Source: Agriotes lineatus (lineage: Eukaryota; Arthropoda; Insecta; Coleoptera; Elateridae). From it: DNA of 64,000 nt. Both the position numbers and the translations under genes were made by a program. The notes beneath the pieces are model-generated. The model saw nothing but the letters and a program-made list of their open reading frames with translations. It searched no databases and was not told the origin of the DNA. Location of the stretch: contig OW679195.1 in NCBI GenBank assembly GCA_940337035.1, forward strand, positions 176,548,015-176,612,014, read 5' to 3'. Below are positions 24,621 to 36,134 of this stretch, piece after piece; the stretch's first letter is position 1; the number at the start of each line of letters is the position of its first letter.

Positions 24621-24763
24621 TTCTTTTTAGGATACTGCATTGGTAACTAGCGTTTACATAGTTACAAACGAGTCCGGTAGATAAAATTTACCGGCCTAGA
24701 CCAGTAGTAGAACTACCGGCCGGTAAATTTTATCTACCGGACTCGTATCCTAAAAAATCTTAT
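24621..24763. repeat. Hairpin element with a perfect 29-bp inner stem
   Basis: The inner arms 24668-24696 and 24718-24746 are perfect complements of 29 bases, rich in CCGGT. The outer arms TTCTTTTTAGGATAC (24621) and GTATCCTAAAAAATCTTA (24745) also pair, with an unpaired bulge of about 32 bases on the left. Directly followed by a second hairpin that uses the same ACCGGTAG motif. Confidence 0.85.
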
Positions 24764-24770
24764 ACGATAC

Positions 24771-24873
24771 ACGACCGGTAGCATTTTTATGGCCTTGCCA
24801 AACATACAGGTCTCGCCCTACGGCCTCAACCTGTAAAGTATTGGCGCGGCCATAAAAATATTGCTACCGGTCT
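24771..24873. repeat. Hairpin element adjoining the previous one
   Basis: The arms ACGACCGGTAGCATTTTTATGG and the near complement ending at 24873 are followed inward by GCC..GCC and ACAGGT/ACCTGT stems. The tip CTCGCCCTACGGCCTCA is GC-rich. The motif CTACCGG is shared with the hairpin at 24621-24763, so the two may be one compound element. Confidence 0.75.
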
Positions 24874-24970
24874 AATAACGTAAATAGCTATTAAAGGTCA
24901 TCTTCAGTTTGGGTAGTGTCGTGAGATCGTTTAAAAACGAGAGTGCCATAGAATTTCTGTTTTACATTCG

Positions 24971-25527
24971 AACTTTGGTTAACAGCCATTTGTCAATCTA
25001 TTAACTTATTAACTATTACAGTAAATTTTCAAAGCAAGAAGACTGTACTAAGGATATGGAACTTGCTATGACGGCTGTATATAAAAGCGGCCCCAATGCC
25101 GAGATAGACGTCGCGGCGCTGTCGACAGCGTGTACTATCTTTGGTCATTTTCGTTCGTTTTCGCTGCCGTTCGAGAGTTGGAAGCGAGCTAAATTAACCT
25201 GTAATCGCGGTTAAAAGTCAGTTTACGGTTGTTAATCAAATGGAGTGTATTTCAAGTGTGTTATTAATTGTTAAAACATGGTCCAAATTTTAAGTTACAC
25301 CCACCAAATATTTGACATTGATTATTCACGAGTTTTCTGAATGGATAAGAGTACACGACGACCGCCATATTAGTCAACTTTTAGCGGTCCGCTTCGTAAC
25401 GCTAATTACTTCTCCTTAGTACAGTCTTCTTGCTTTGAACATCTACTGTAATTTTTGACGTTTAATAAAGCTTATGTCTTGTTTGAGGTTAAGTTAATAA
25501 ATTGACAAATGGCTGTTAACCAAAGTT
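24971..25527. mobile_element. Non-autonomous DNA element with long TIRs and internal TATA-like box
   Basis: The left end AACTTTGGTTAACAGCCATT and the right end are complements, and the pairing continues for about 85 bases to CTTGCTTTGAA-type blocks. An extra 33 bases are present in the right arm (about 25451-25487). The single-copy interior carries TATATAAAAG (25077) followed about 30 bases on by GC-rich sequence with the palindrome GCGCTGTCGACAGCG-like block. No coding frame. Superfamily unknown; no clear target duplication. Confidence 0.7.
25077..25087 (+). promoter_or_regulatory. TATA-like box inside the 24971 element
   Basis: TATATAAAAGC lies about 25-35 bases upstream of a GC-rich stretch. 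It could be a promoter carried by the element. There is no other sign of transcription. Confidence 0.3.
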
Positions 25528-25534
25528 TATTTTT

Positions 25535-25605
25535 CATCATTCATTCATTCATAATCTATAGCCTCTTTTACCTTTCGGTGTCGAGGACCATTCATTTATA
25601 TAGTA
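25535..25605 (+). repeat. Short dispersed repeat end with (ATTC)n
   Basis: CATTCATTCATTC followed by a block with CTTTTACCTTTCGGTGTCG and AGGACCATTCAT. It recurs in reverse orientation at about 62047-62112. A weaker match is present near 10710-10745. Probably the end of a SINE or LINE family with an ATTC tail. Confidence 0.6.
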
Positions 25606-25747
25606 AAAACTATTGTACTAACGCTGAACGTCATCAAATAACAAATTAATTAGAGTTTAGCTGTCAACTTTTTTCAAGTCAAGGCAACTCATTTAAAAAA
25701 CATGACTTTTGATTAATGTTTTACAATGAAAAATGACAATAGTTATT

Positions 25748-25878
25748 TACATTACAAGCTGCGAAAGCTTACTTTTAGGTGTGAGGTGTTTTTGAATGGC
25801 CGAGGCGAAGCGCAAGCGTAGCCGAGACTGTTTAAAAACTCCGAGCACCTGAAAGAGCTTACGCAGCGTGTAATGTAT
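25748..25878. repeat. Hairpin element with GC-rich tip
   Basis: Outer arms ACATTACAAGCTGCGAAAGC and its near complement pair over about 50 bases. The tip CCGAGGCGAAGCGCAAGCG lies within 25799-25826 and forms an inner inverted repeat with GTAGCCGAG. Same layout as the other hairpins in this region. Confidence 0.75.
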
Positions 25879-26045
25879 TAAACTTTTCATTCTCCCCTCA
25901 TATTTAATAAAATACAATGACTTTTGTGATTATAATAAAATTAGTAAGACAGGTTGCTTGTCGTTAACGTTACTTTGGTAACAATACAAAAGCATTATTT
26001 TATGACATTTGTCAAATATCATTGAATAGTCTGTCATAATTTAAC

Positions 26046-26303
26046 ATGAATTTCATTAAAGAAGCTGCAAACATTGCGTGCAGAAGTTTGTTGCCGGACA
26101 AATCCAAAGGTCGGTACAATCAAGCTTACGAAAGTTTCATGGCATGGTGTGCAACGAATGATGTTGACATTTTTGCTTTTTGTCGTCCAGGGCACGAAAG
26201 TTTTTCATACCTAGCAACCCATCACTTAGCATATTTTACTTTCGCTTTCAATTGCCTTATCAAAATCGAAAATGGCACTTTCGTAGAGGGAAGAATGAAA
26301 TAG
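26046..26303 (+). pseudogene. Fragment resembling the N-terminal domain of a eukaryotic tyrosine recombinase
   Basis: The first 45 residues contain LLPDKSKGRYNQAYESFMAW, which resembles the SAM-like N-terminal core-binding domain found in Crypton-type and other insect tyrosine-recombinase elements (usual pattern LLP.KS..RY...Y..F..WC). After about residue 45 the similarity is lost, and the frame ends at 26303 next to a hairpin element at 26300-26440. No catalytic domain (R..HxxR..Y) follows. It is a truncated remnant, and the assignment is from memory of the family pattern. Confidence 0.5.
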
Positions 26304-26440
26304 TAGTTTGTATACCAAGGCACTGAAGTATAACTTTTTATCACGAATGTGGATTTAGTTGCCGAGGCCCGTAGGGGCAAGGCAAATAAACCACATGAGG
26401 GATAAAAAGGAACTTCAGTGCCGAGGTGTACACTACTATG
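26300..26440. repeat. Hairpin element with GC-rich tip
   Basis: ATAGTAG at both outer ends, then arms of about 55 bases pairing through GGCACTGAAGT, TTTTTATC and AATGTGG blocks. The tip GAGGCCCGTAGGGGC is GC-rich. It ends the tyrosine-recombinase-like frame and may have interrupted it. Confidence 0.75.
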
Positions 26441-26939
26441 GATCCAGCCAAAGATGATCCCTGCGTCATCGTTACACGAAGTTAGCACAGAAATCGTTTT
26501 TGTATGCTTCACTCTCATCATTTGCGAGTGCGACAAGGATAGCATAACATTAGCACGTCTCTGGGTCTTTTGGAGTGGATTTGACTAGCGCGGTATGCGT
26601 TTGTAAAATATAGTGTTGCCGACGTTAATAATAAATCCGTAGACTAAATAAAGATATTATCAGTAAACAGTAAATAAACTAGATATATCGGCAAAATTAT
26701 TTTGAAAAAATTGAGTGTGGTTAAATCAGAAATTACAGATAAATGAGATTAATTTTACGAACAATTTAAGATTTTTTACAGATTTTTGTAAAAAGATCCG
26801 TAAGTATAGGCAACGTTGTATGCGTCCACAAACATATGATGAACATCTGACTTGTCCTTCACATTTTTCGAGGTTAGTTTTCCCGTACAAACGTTTTTTG
26901 ACAGTTTTGGCCAACAATAAGCAGCAGTTCTTGTCAGAA
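26441..26939. other. No recognised gene
   Basis: Open frames of 80-82 codons occur on both strands at 26715-26968, but I recognise no domain. The plus-strand frame could be the upstream part of the transposase-like gene that follows. Confidence 0.35.
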
Positions 26940-27550
26940 CTAATAAAACGTACGTCAGTGTAAGGCAAGACTTTGCGTTCGCAGTCTCAACAATTGTTGC
27001 TGAATCTGTTAAGTTATTTTGAGAAGGAAAAAGAAAATGGTGGGCATTTACTTCCTTTATCTTGTGTGCAAGAGGTATGGCACGTTAATTAATTGCTTAC
27101 GATTTTATTGTACAATTACTTGTTTATTGCAGCGAGCAGCTGAGGCTTTAGGGATAGGCATTGCTACTGTGAAAAGGATCAAGGCTCGTAGTAGCAACCA
27201 ACCAGTTTTATTTAGTTCTCGTAAAAAAAGAAATAGAAAACTGCAGACCTGCCAGAGTCTTTTAACTGGTCATCAAGAAAACTGTATATAAGATGTACAG
27301 TGAAAGTAAAGCGTACTTATCAAGTTTATTTGATTTTATAAATGTGAATTTTTATATTTATTCCAGAAAAACACATTACTCTCAAATCTTTAAATGACGA
27401 ACTTCAAGAATATCACATTCTAATAGGCAGAAGCAGTTTAAACGTTGTTTTGCATGACCTTGGGTTTAAATTTCTCAAAGACAACAATCGTAGATCATTA
27501 GTTGAAAATGCAAATATCGCCAGTTTGCGTCTTCTGTGTTTAGAGATTCT
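26940..27550 (+). pseudogene. Intron-containing IS630/Tc1-like transposase N-terminal fragment
   Basis: Exon-like segment 1 (about 26970-27070) reads LRSQSQQLLLNLLSYFEKEK. A putative intron with GT..AG ends (about 27073-27132) is followed by RAAEALGIGIATVKRIK, a helix-turn-helix of the type found at the start of insect IS630/Tc1-like transposases. After a basic RKKRNRK stretch and a 1-base frame break near 27265, KMYSE is followed by a second GT..AG intron (about 27307-27366). The sequence then continues KHITLKSLNDELQ and DLGFKFLKDNNRRSLVE. The DDE core is absent. Two introns plus a frame break suggest a dead copy of a spliced transposase gene. Confidence 0.65.
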
Positions 27551-27839
27551 CTTTTGATAAGAGTATTGCATCGCAAGGGTTTAAAAATGGGATACTAAAG
27601 CGCAACACCTAGTCCCTCTTACGCAAATGTCAACCTTACCTACTATCCTGTTTTTTACTTAACGAAGCTTGGATGACCAAATAAAGGCGAAATAGCCTTA
27701 ACATAAGATGCGGAGCAAATGCCGCATTCATCCGGTGTAACCCGAGGCATGTCCGGAGGCTACCGATGACAGACCCAGCACCAGACTCAAGCACAATCTG
27801 AAGACACATTGTCTAAGATTAAAACATGGAAAAAGGTTA

Positions 27840-28350
27840 AAGGAAGAAAGGCTACAGAGCACAACTAGTAGCTAGCAAGATTAAGACAAGAATACAGAGA
27901 GGCCAGCACCACAGCTAAGAGAGCTACAAGAGGCGATAAAGGCAATGGATAGATTACCTCCCCATCTAGCACACGTAGCAGGGAAATTCAACAACGCACG
28001 AGAACCAATCGTGAGCAAAGAGCTGTACACCAACATCTAAGGAATTCTTCAAATGAACCCACTGTCGAAGAAATTAAGAAAGAAATTAACCAGCTAAAGC
28101 TTTGAAAACAGTCGGAACAGATAGTATACCACCTGAGCTATTCAGATTCAACGAAACAATACCTACAGAGTGGAAGGACGGTCTGATTATCAAACTCCTA
28201 AAGAAGGGTGATCTTGGTGAGTGCCTAAATTGGCAAGGGAAATTGTTAATATGATAAATAAAATGATTCCTACTATTATAACCAAACTGGCAGAGACCTT
28301 AGAACCCACCCTTCCCAATTAACAAGCAGATTTCAGATCTCATCGAATAC
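27840..28350 (+). pseudogene. Non-LTR reverse transcriptase fragment
   Basis: In shifting frames the plus strand reads EEIKKEINQLK, then (after a break) TEWKDGLIIKLLKKGDLGEC followed by LNWQG, then KLAETLEPTLP and QADFR. These match the LINE RT block preceding and including the conserved (W..)KKGD...C.NWRGI...EQAGFR region. Several stops and deletions; no YADD box follows. The clade is not assigned. Confidence 0.7.
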
Positions 28351-29120
28351 TTCATTTTTTTTGCGTTCAATTCCGGTACGTTTCAGTATCCCATATGCAT
28401 ATACTGATTTGTAACTTGTTGTCCTAAAAATTTTCTATCCTTGTTCTGTTGTGATATCAATGTTAATTCTAATTAGGTGCTTGATAATATATCTGATTGG
28501 ACCATGGTATTTTAAGTGTAAAAACTTCCAAACTGTATTTACCATTGTATTTTATTATATAATAGTAAATAGTATTTTATTAGTTAATTTATATAATATG
28601 TATATTATCAAAATATCAAAAACCTTCTCTACCGTTAGGTGCAACGTATAAATAGATAACCAAATAACTACAACTTAACTAAAATAACAGAATTTACAAT
28701 TTTCTACCAATAATTAAAATAACTTCATTCCCTTATACATCGTATAAACGCCTTGCCCATTCTTTTTTGATTTTTGGCGGTCTTTTCCCTTCACTCCAAG
28801 TCATTCCTTTTTCAATTAGGTTTTCTTCTACTTTCTTACCCATAATTTTCTTGCTCTTCACCCATTCTTATTGTGTCAAAACCATTTAATTTGTTAAATA
28901 ATAAAAATGAAATATGTATTGTTAAAGAATCCTGTGTCTTTAATTTTAATTAAAAGCCAAATGAAAGCTAGAACCGCATACCTAACCTCAAAAAGTATAT
29001 TATATGACAACTCTGTCAACCTCAATTAATTGTCAAATTATGGATGCTGATTTGACTAGGAATTTTTTAATCTTATACCACACAGACAGCATTGATGACC
29101 AGGGATCTTCTTTCGTCGGT
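28351..29120. other. No gene seen; AT-rich
   Basis: A 66-codon hydrophobic frame at 28451-28651 is rich in I, L, V and Y as expected from AT-rich chance sequence. No repeat structure was seen. Confidence 0.45.
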
Positions 29121-29320
29121 ATGTTTTATTTGAAATCGAGGAATCGTGAAATTACAACATTTTAACGAACTTTTGTAGGTTATGTTCGGTCGATTGACGT
29201 TTATCTGTCGCCTCGCCACCTACAAAAAAGTCGTAAAACAATGGATTACTTCACTGCCGATTTCTCGTATTTTAATGACGATTTCGGCGTACTTCACTGC
29301 CGATTTCAAATAAAAATAGT
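29121..29320. repeat. Hairpin element with internal duplication
   Basis: The outer arms ATGTTTTATTTGAAATCG (29121) and CGATTTCAAATAAAAATAG (29301) pair. Inner arms AACTTTTGTAGGT and ACCTACAAAAAAGT pair around a GC-richer tip with CGCCTCGCC. The right arm contains ACTTCACTGCCGATTTC twice (about 29246 and 29291), an internal duplication missing from the left arm. Confidence 0.65.
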
Positions 29321-31330
29321 TTAATTTTCGATAAATTAACGACAGGACGCTTTCACCAAACTAGGATGTACAAGGTATTGTACTATTAACAAAAATATTA
29401 AAACTATGTTGGGTTTATACAAATCACCACATGTTTGGATTTTCTCAAAGCTCTTAACCAATTTATAATTACAATTCACCAGATCTGGTGCAACTTCACC
29501 ATACCTACTTATTGATTGGCAACAGTAATAGAGGGGCCTCTCGGGATGATCCAGAACCAGACGCGATGCTTTGTTTATATATCTCCTATACTATCTGCAG
29601 CAAATCGGAATGTTGGTAGATGGACCGTGGCAGGGTTCCCATATATAATTTCCTCCACATAACAATTACGCGTAATGCCACCCTGTAGGCAGAGCACACA
29701 ATCGTCGGCTTGCTCTATGGCGTCTTAAAATTAACTAGAGCACCGGCTACATTGTATTAATGTAAAATATAGTGCTCTACCCGTGCTGTAATCATACCAG
29801 TAATAAAGTTGTACGCTCGCAAGCCCCTATTATCGCAGAATAATAAACAAAAGCATTTGCAGGCTACTCTTTGTCTATAACAGCTATTGAAGTTTACTTT
29901 GGCCATTATGCAATAATGGATGGTTTAGTTTTCAGCACAAAGGGGCTAAGAACGTGCCTCTTGCCCGAGCAAATGCACCGGCTAGTTATGAGAAAACCAC
30001 CACGATTTATGACCTTTACATGTTTGCTCATGCACTTGAGGTTTGTAACGTGCTATTAATTTCAATGCTCCAATTTCATATCCTTAACGAAAAATATAAC
30101 CGCCAAGGGATATTTTTGTATTAGTACTATTAGTAGTATGAGAAAGATAATGTATACATTTTAATTATAGAAATCTCATGTCAATATATTTATTGCACAT
30201 TTGAAATAACTTTGTAAACCTTTAAAAAAGTAAGCTTGTCAATAACGTTATGGGATACTGCAGCCTTCAATGACTAGTCTTATACAATCTTGGTGCAGCT
30301 TCTTTCAAACTGGAAAGGAAGTTGCCATTACTTGGAGCCAATTTGAGGTTAAATTTTACTATTCCGGAGGTTCTTGGTACGGTTTCCTTGGTCGCTTCTT
30401 GATACTTCTGAGTCAACAAATCACTAGTTTCTACCTTAGCTGTTACTTCTTCTATTGTCCACCCTTTCTATCCTTAACCCTTTTTGCTGTTCCTACACTT
30501 AATATTTACTTAGTTGGGTAGGGCAAAAATTTAAAACAAAAGAAACCTTCAACGCAGTGTTTATAACTGCATTGTGTGCCTTTACATTCTTATTAAGCAA
30601 AACAACACTTTTGGTTACGTTGTCTTTCATGTTTTCCTCATCACGGCGCGGCGTACGCAGCTGTGATCTCAGCTTTTATTTCAAATTCTATTGGTTTTCC
30701 TTTTTTGTGAGTTTCAACAGCCAAATTGGAGCCACACAGCTTTAAAAACCCTTGCAACGTCCATTTGTTTTTATTATAGATATGCCTGGGTACTCATCTG
30801 ATTATTTTAATGAGAAAATGATCTTGTATCATTTTAAATTTAAATGCGTTCAAACAGCTAAACGTTTCCGTAGGTTTATTTTGTATTGCAATAGTTTTTA
30901 TAACTGTTTTTAAATTAATTGTTTCAGTTTTTCAGTCATTAATGATTGGCCAAGTCCGGACTTACCACGAACTATTTGTATCTATAATTTTTAATAGCTT
31001 CTGCACTTCTTTTGCGTTTTTCTAGGAATTTCCAGATTGGTCACTGTTGTGAACTCAAATAGAAAACAATTTTAAACATACACATAACGTTTAGCTTCCT
31101 TGCTAGCGTTATCAGCGAAATAAAAATCATATAAAACAAAATTGCAACAGAACGTGAAAGTAGAGATTGGATACCAAAACTAATAATAAACGGAAAGAAG
31201 TGCATGTGGAAGAAGAGAAAAGAAGAACAAGAGGAACAAGAAAATATGAAGCCAAAAAACCTACCTAAAAAAATGGAAAACTAAACTGGACAGATCAATT
31301 CGAAACGTCTAAGCCAAGAAAAAGAAAATG
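29321..31330. other. No gene recognised; GC-richer patch 29530-29850
   Basis: Bases 29530-29850 are moderately GC-rich with no known domain. Short frames at 30270-30745 are unrecognised. The rest is AT-rich. Confidence 0.4.
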
Positions 31331-31339
31331 AATGAATGA

Positions 31340-32960
31340 AAATAAAGATGAACAAATATTTGCAGCATGGAATGTAAGAAGTATAAATAAACTGAATGTA
31401 GATATTAGCACCGTATCGGAAACAAAGAGAGAATTATTTGAGGATGCACATATATTGCTATACTAATCAACAAAAAGTTGGCAAAGAATTGAACATAGAT
31501 AAAGAAAAAATCATGACAATTATAGCAGTTTGTGGACTTCTGAAAACGGGGTAGCAGAAAACAAAAATAATTTTGGGAACAATTTAGTTTTGGTAAATGA
31601 AAATAGCAAAGAAGATATTTTTGTAGCAGGAGACATCAATTCATGTACAGTGAGAAGAGTGCCAACTAGCACAGAAGTGATATGAAGACCTGGACCACAC
31701 AGAAGAAATAACAATGAAATAGGATTACTGTCTATTAAATAACTCAATAGCGACAAATACTTTCTACGAATACAAAGAAATCCATAAATAAATGAGACAA
31801 TGTCTACACCCTATGAATAAATCTACAATAGGTTACATAAATATTAAGAGAAAAGCACAAAAGAAATAAAATAATGAATGTCAAAATTATGAGGGGCCAA
31901 AGATATGCAGTAACCATTACATGGTGATAGTAAAGATAAAGAAGAGAGAAAGGAAAACAAATAAGAAAATAGGAATAGGAAAATAGATTTTTAAATTACC
32001 TATAAAATTCAAGTATTGAGGAAAAGAACTAGCCTAAAATAGAAAGTAACTACAAAAACATGAATAAAGGCAAAAAACAAATGAATAGAATATTTAAAAT
32101 AATAATTTTATAGAAGGAACAATCATGTGGTATACTGAAAGTAAATAACAGGAATAAACAGGAACAAGAAATCAAACAGGAAATAATAATAAAGAAACAC
32201 AGGTTGAAGCAATATCTACGAAGCAGAAGGGAAAGCAAAAATAAAACATACAAAGAACAAAAACTGAAAATAAAACGCCGAAAAAATGGAAGAAATTATA
32301 TATTAGTTTCTAGTTTTCAAAAATTGTGACAGATAAGACATTTTTTCTGTAGAGAGATAATATATGAACATTATCTTTTCAGAAAGTTTTCTGTTGTCTT
32401 GGTATTCGTAACATAAACACAATTCAAAGACTACTAAAATACGTGTGTCTTGGCTTTCTACCGGCTGTCATTTAAAAAAAAGTATATAGTACGTGGCAGA
32501 AGAGCACGCCACTTTTCCCTCGAGCTTCGTCATTGGGCTTGAAACTTAAACCCTGGGAAAAATCATACTTTCCTCTCTCTTTGTGTATAATGTACTATGA
32601 AGATACTAAAAAATACTAGAAGTGGAAGACCGAACCAAATTACAACAATCAAAAATAAGGACGGGAAAATAACCAACGATCAGTAAATAATGGAAAGGTG
32701 GAAACAGTACGAGACACAAATGGCAAAATAACAAAAATATGGACATAAGAATAGGAAGATAAAATGTACATGAAGAATACATGGAATTTATAACACTTGA
32801 CGAATAAACAGAAGCAATTAAATCGCTGAAAAATGGAAAATCTTGAGAATATTATAGAATAACCGCAGAAATGTTAAAAAATTATAAAGAAAAGGAACTG
32901 ATTTTTTTGTAGAAATTTGCAATAGAGTTTAAGAGGAAAGAACAATACCACCCTAGTCAA
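31340..32960 (+). pseudogene. Decayed non-LTR retrotransposon (endonuclease and RT parts)
   Basis: From about 31360 the plus strand reads AAWNVRSINKL, the usual start of an APE-type endonuclease domain (xxWNVRS), then ETKRE. IFVAGDINS (about 31616) matches the endonuclease GDFN motif, and RGPKI..NHYMV (about 31890) matches the GSDHY motif. From about 32650, pieces such as IKNKDGKITND, MERWKQYE and EAIKSLKNGKS match the linker and early RT region. The frame is broken many times and A-rich decay is heavy. The small minus-strand frames here are shadows. Confidence 0.65.
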
Positions 32961-35738
32961 GCCCAGGTCCTTGTCAACTGGTTGAAAGAAATTAACCAGT
33001 AGTTCCAGAACTGCAGATATAGCTAACTAAAATCCCATATTGGCCCATCGGAACAGAGACAAACGAGAAAAGATAATAATAAATCGTGTGTGTGTGTATC
33101 GTGTATAGCATGGCTTGTGGTAGGAAGCCTGGTACCAGAGTTTTTAGGTTGCGCGAGCGCCTCTGACGTAACCTAACGACTGTCACCGAAATGACAACCT
33201 GGACTGACGGCTTAACGTGCTCTCTGGGGCACGGCTGGTTCCTATTTTACTACCACTATAGGTCGGACACCCGTCCGAGTGCCGATTCCCCGAACGTTGC
33301 TTAACTCTCGAGACTGTTTGACCAGTTCTTGGAACATGTGACTATGCAGCCGGTACATAATAAATGATTGTACATTTATTATTGAGTCATATACTTTATT
33401 ATATAGACAAATACAGTTGGAAGATATCACTGACAGTAACTAAAATGTCCAAACTACAAACTGAGCAACTCAGTCTTATCCAATGAAATTGTTGCAAAAT
33501 ATTTTGGAATCTTGACATGTAACCGTTCTGACGTGTAATCCAATTCCCTCAAATACTTTCGTTTCTTCTAATAAGCATAGGTATACAAAGTAAAATCCAG
33601 GAATTTCCATACTAAGCAAATAATATGTTTAATTTCCGCCATCGATGTGTATGTGCTACCACATTTTTAGCGGTATCTATCCCATCTTGTAAAATGTTAT
33701 TAGGTTTTTCCTACTATTCTATCATCGTGGTGCATTTATTCAAGACAATTCTACTTTTTTCATGTTTAGTGAGTTTAATGTCTGACTGATTCATTACCGT
33801 CACATTTAGAAAAGCTTACGATTCGACTCAAATCTCGCCGAGACATATTGATTGTATGAAAAACGGAACGACTCAGATAAAGAAAATTCGAATAACTAAG
33901 TTTGAGGGTAGCAACAAATAGCATGGCGACTCATTAGGAAAACAGTAATAGTTCGAATGGACCCATTCGTCATAAATATGTTACTAGTAAAATCGAAGAA
34001 AGATATCCCGTAAATGATAATTTAGTGAGGGTAGAGTAACGCACCTATCTATGGAGACAAAATTTTGAATGATGACATTCAAATGATAGTAACTTCAAAT
34101 GTCGCTTTGATGTATGTACAATGCAGAATTTGAAATTCTCTTATTTTTAATAATTTCTCCAAGCATTTATTATTTGAGAAAAACGGTAGGTTTCACTATC
34201 TCATAAAAAATACACATATCAGAAACTAGAGCATAACTCTATATATTTAACAGGACGTCAAACAGGTATAATGAATATGCAAAAACCACTTACTGCTGAG
34301 AAAGTAAATACCTACTTCTAACGGTTCTAATGATAAATCCAAGAAAGCTTATCGTATTTGCAAGAATAATTCTCGTGGGTTTTCTCTATTATTAATTAAA
34401 ATATGAATGTGTCCTTCTTTGTTAACTGTTCTTGACTTTCTGCTGACGTGTGAGTAATTGCAATATACAGACAACCTTGTAGGTTACTGGAAGTAGCACT
34501 CTGTTGTCAGATCTTTGCAAATTACATGGTAATATAATTCAATTAGTTTAGTTATATAGAAATATGATTCAGATTCAGTCAGACCTAAAAAGTTAGATTA
34601 CCCATAGGAAAATAAAAAAATACGAGAAGTGGTTCTGCCCATTTCGTTTAGTTTAACACCGTGAACCAGCAATTTTCCCGATTGCAGTTCCGAAAGCAAA
34701 CGTAACCTTGCCAAATAAAAATCCCCTCCGCGATTACCAGCTGCGCTTCTAGTTACCGGGTACCTTATTAAAGCCAATTTCAGAAATTTCCCTGAAAGTC
34801 GTGCGATAGTTGCCTGGATAAGTGAAAGTGGCCGACGGTGGATAAACGACGGGGTTGCAGAGGTCAGCCAAAGAACAAGTGCTAATTTAGCGTCGTTTTA
34901 CAACCTCTTCATTCAAAGTGCGCTCTCTGGAGGGGAAACTAATGATACGCTGCCTGTTTTATTTAGCGTGCGCTATTACCCGTGTATTGTAACTTGTAAA
35001 CTTTAATGGGTTGATGAAATGTGGTATCTTTACGAGGTGTGTTGAAATATATGCACCCAGCAGCCTGTTTACTGCTTCTTCATGCCTGGACAAGGCTCGC
35101 AGTTCGAAGCGAGCTATTAATATTGAAAATGTACTACTCGCTGCCTGCCAGCTGGATTACTTTGTATTAAATACTAACGACATCGAGCTTCAAAGTTTCA
35201 TCTAAATGCAACATTCGCCTTAGCGATGCATGAACAGTGAACTTGTAACTGTTGCACAAAGTCTGGGCAACTATCTGCACTGCTTGCCTGAATGGTCTTT
35301 GGTCTTACTAGTTACAGCCACTTCTAAATTATTGTAAAATAATTGTTCAAAACTCCATGAAATATATTGTTATGATGCTAGCTCCACTTTGGGTGGGTGT
35401 TACGGTGACTCTACCACGTTGTAACGCTTTTGTTATTTTATAATTGACTTCAACCCTTACTTTATTTTATTCTCAATCAATTATTTTTTAAATTGAATTT
35501 TAATTAACTTATTTACCCTGTTTAATTTTGGATTATCAAAATAATTAACTGCTAGCTTCGGTAGAAACACTTGACTGAAAAACAGGTCGGATTCTTTATA
35601 ATCTAGATTGCTTATTCTGAAATTTGATTTTCTTATTTTTATGACAACTCGTACATCTGTCAACTGACACTTCAAACCAGTTTTGAAAAGTCAATTACAA
35701 ATACTTTATCGTTACATTTTGTTATTCCACAATATCAA
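32961..35738. other. No gene recognised; GC-richer patches
   Basis: 33090-33320 is GC-richer and repeat-like, with a GT run at 33090. 34620-35010 is another GC-richer island with no long frame. Bases 32475-32610 may hold a weak hairpin (ATAGTAC and TTTTCCC blocks pairing). Remaining sequence is AT-rich. Confidence 0.4.
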
Positions 35739-36134
35739 ATGGTAAGTACTCCCTTAATTAAAATTAACTCACATCACTCTTTCTATTTTCTTTCAGTTTC
35801 TATTTTAAATATCTGTATTCTGTTACCTGTTATTGGATTCGACACTCTCCTCTACTACGCCCAATGCATCCAGCAATCTCACCAAGATCTTCCAACTTCC
35901 AACAACAACGTCAGCACGAACTCCGCCAAAAACGCACCTGCATCCTCAAAGACTTCGTCGTCCTTTAAACACGACAAGGCACCTTTCAACCTTTCCCAGC
36001 AGCAACCACCATCCATGTCGTCCCACCAAAATCTTCAAGCCACCGACAACCCTGTACCACGAACCTCGACCAGATACAAGCCACAAAATGTCACTTTAGT
36101 GACAAGCCTGTCGAATCAGAACTTCTCTAGATGA
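35739..36134 (+). CDS. Uncharacterised 131-codon open frame, low-complexity C-terminal part
   Basis: The first 40 residues are hydrophobic and could form a membrane segment. The rest is rich in S, T, N, Q and P without a recognisable domain. An 88-codon frame overlaps it in another phase, which suggests that C-rich, stop-poor composition and not coding selection keeps both open. No promoter or splice context is evident. It may equally be mobile-element or chance sequence. Confidence 0.2.
   Translation: MVSTPLIKINSHHSFYFLSVSILNICILLPVIGFDTLLYYAQCIQQSHQDLPTSNNNVSTNSAKNAPASSKTSSSFKHDKAPFNLSQQQPPSMSSHQNLQATDNPVPRTSTRYKPQNVTLVTSLSNQNFSR

Noticed and set aside
32475..32610. Another hairpin element
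   Set aside because: Only short blocks (ATAGTAC, TTTTCCC) pair and the spacing is uneven; too weak to call.
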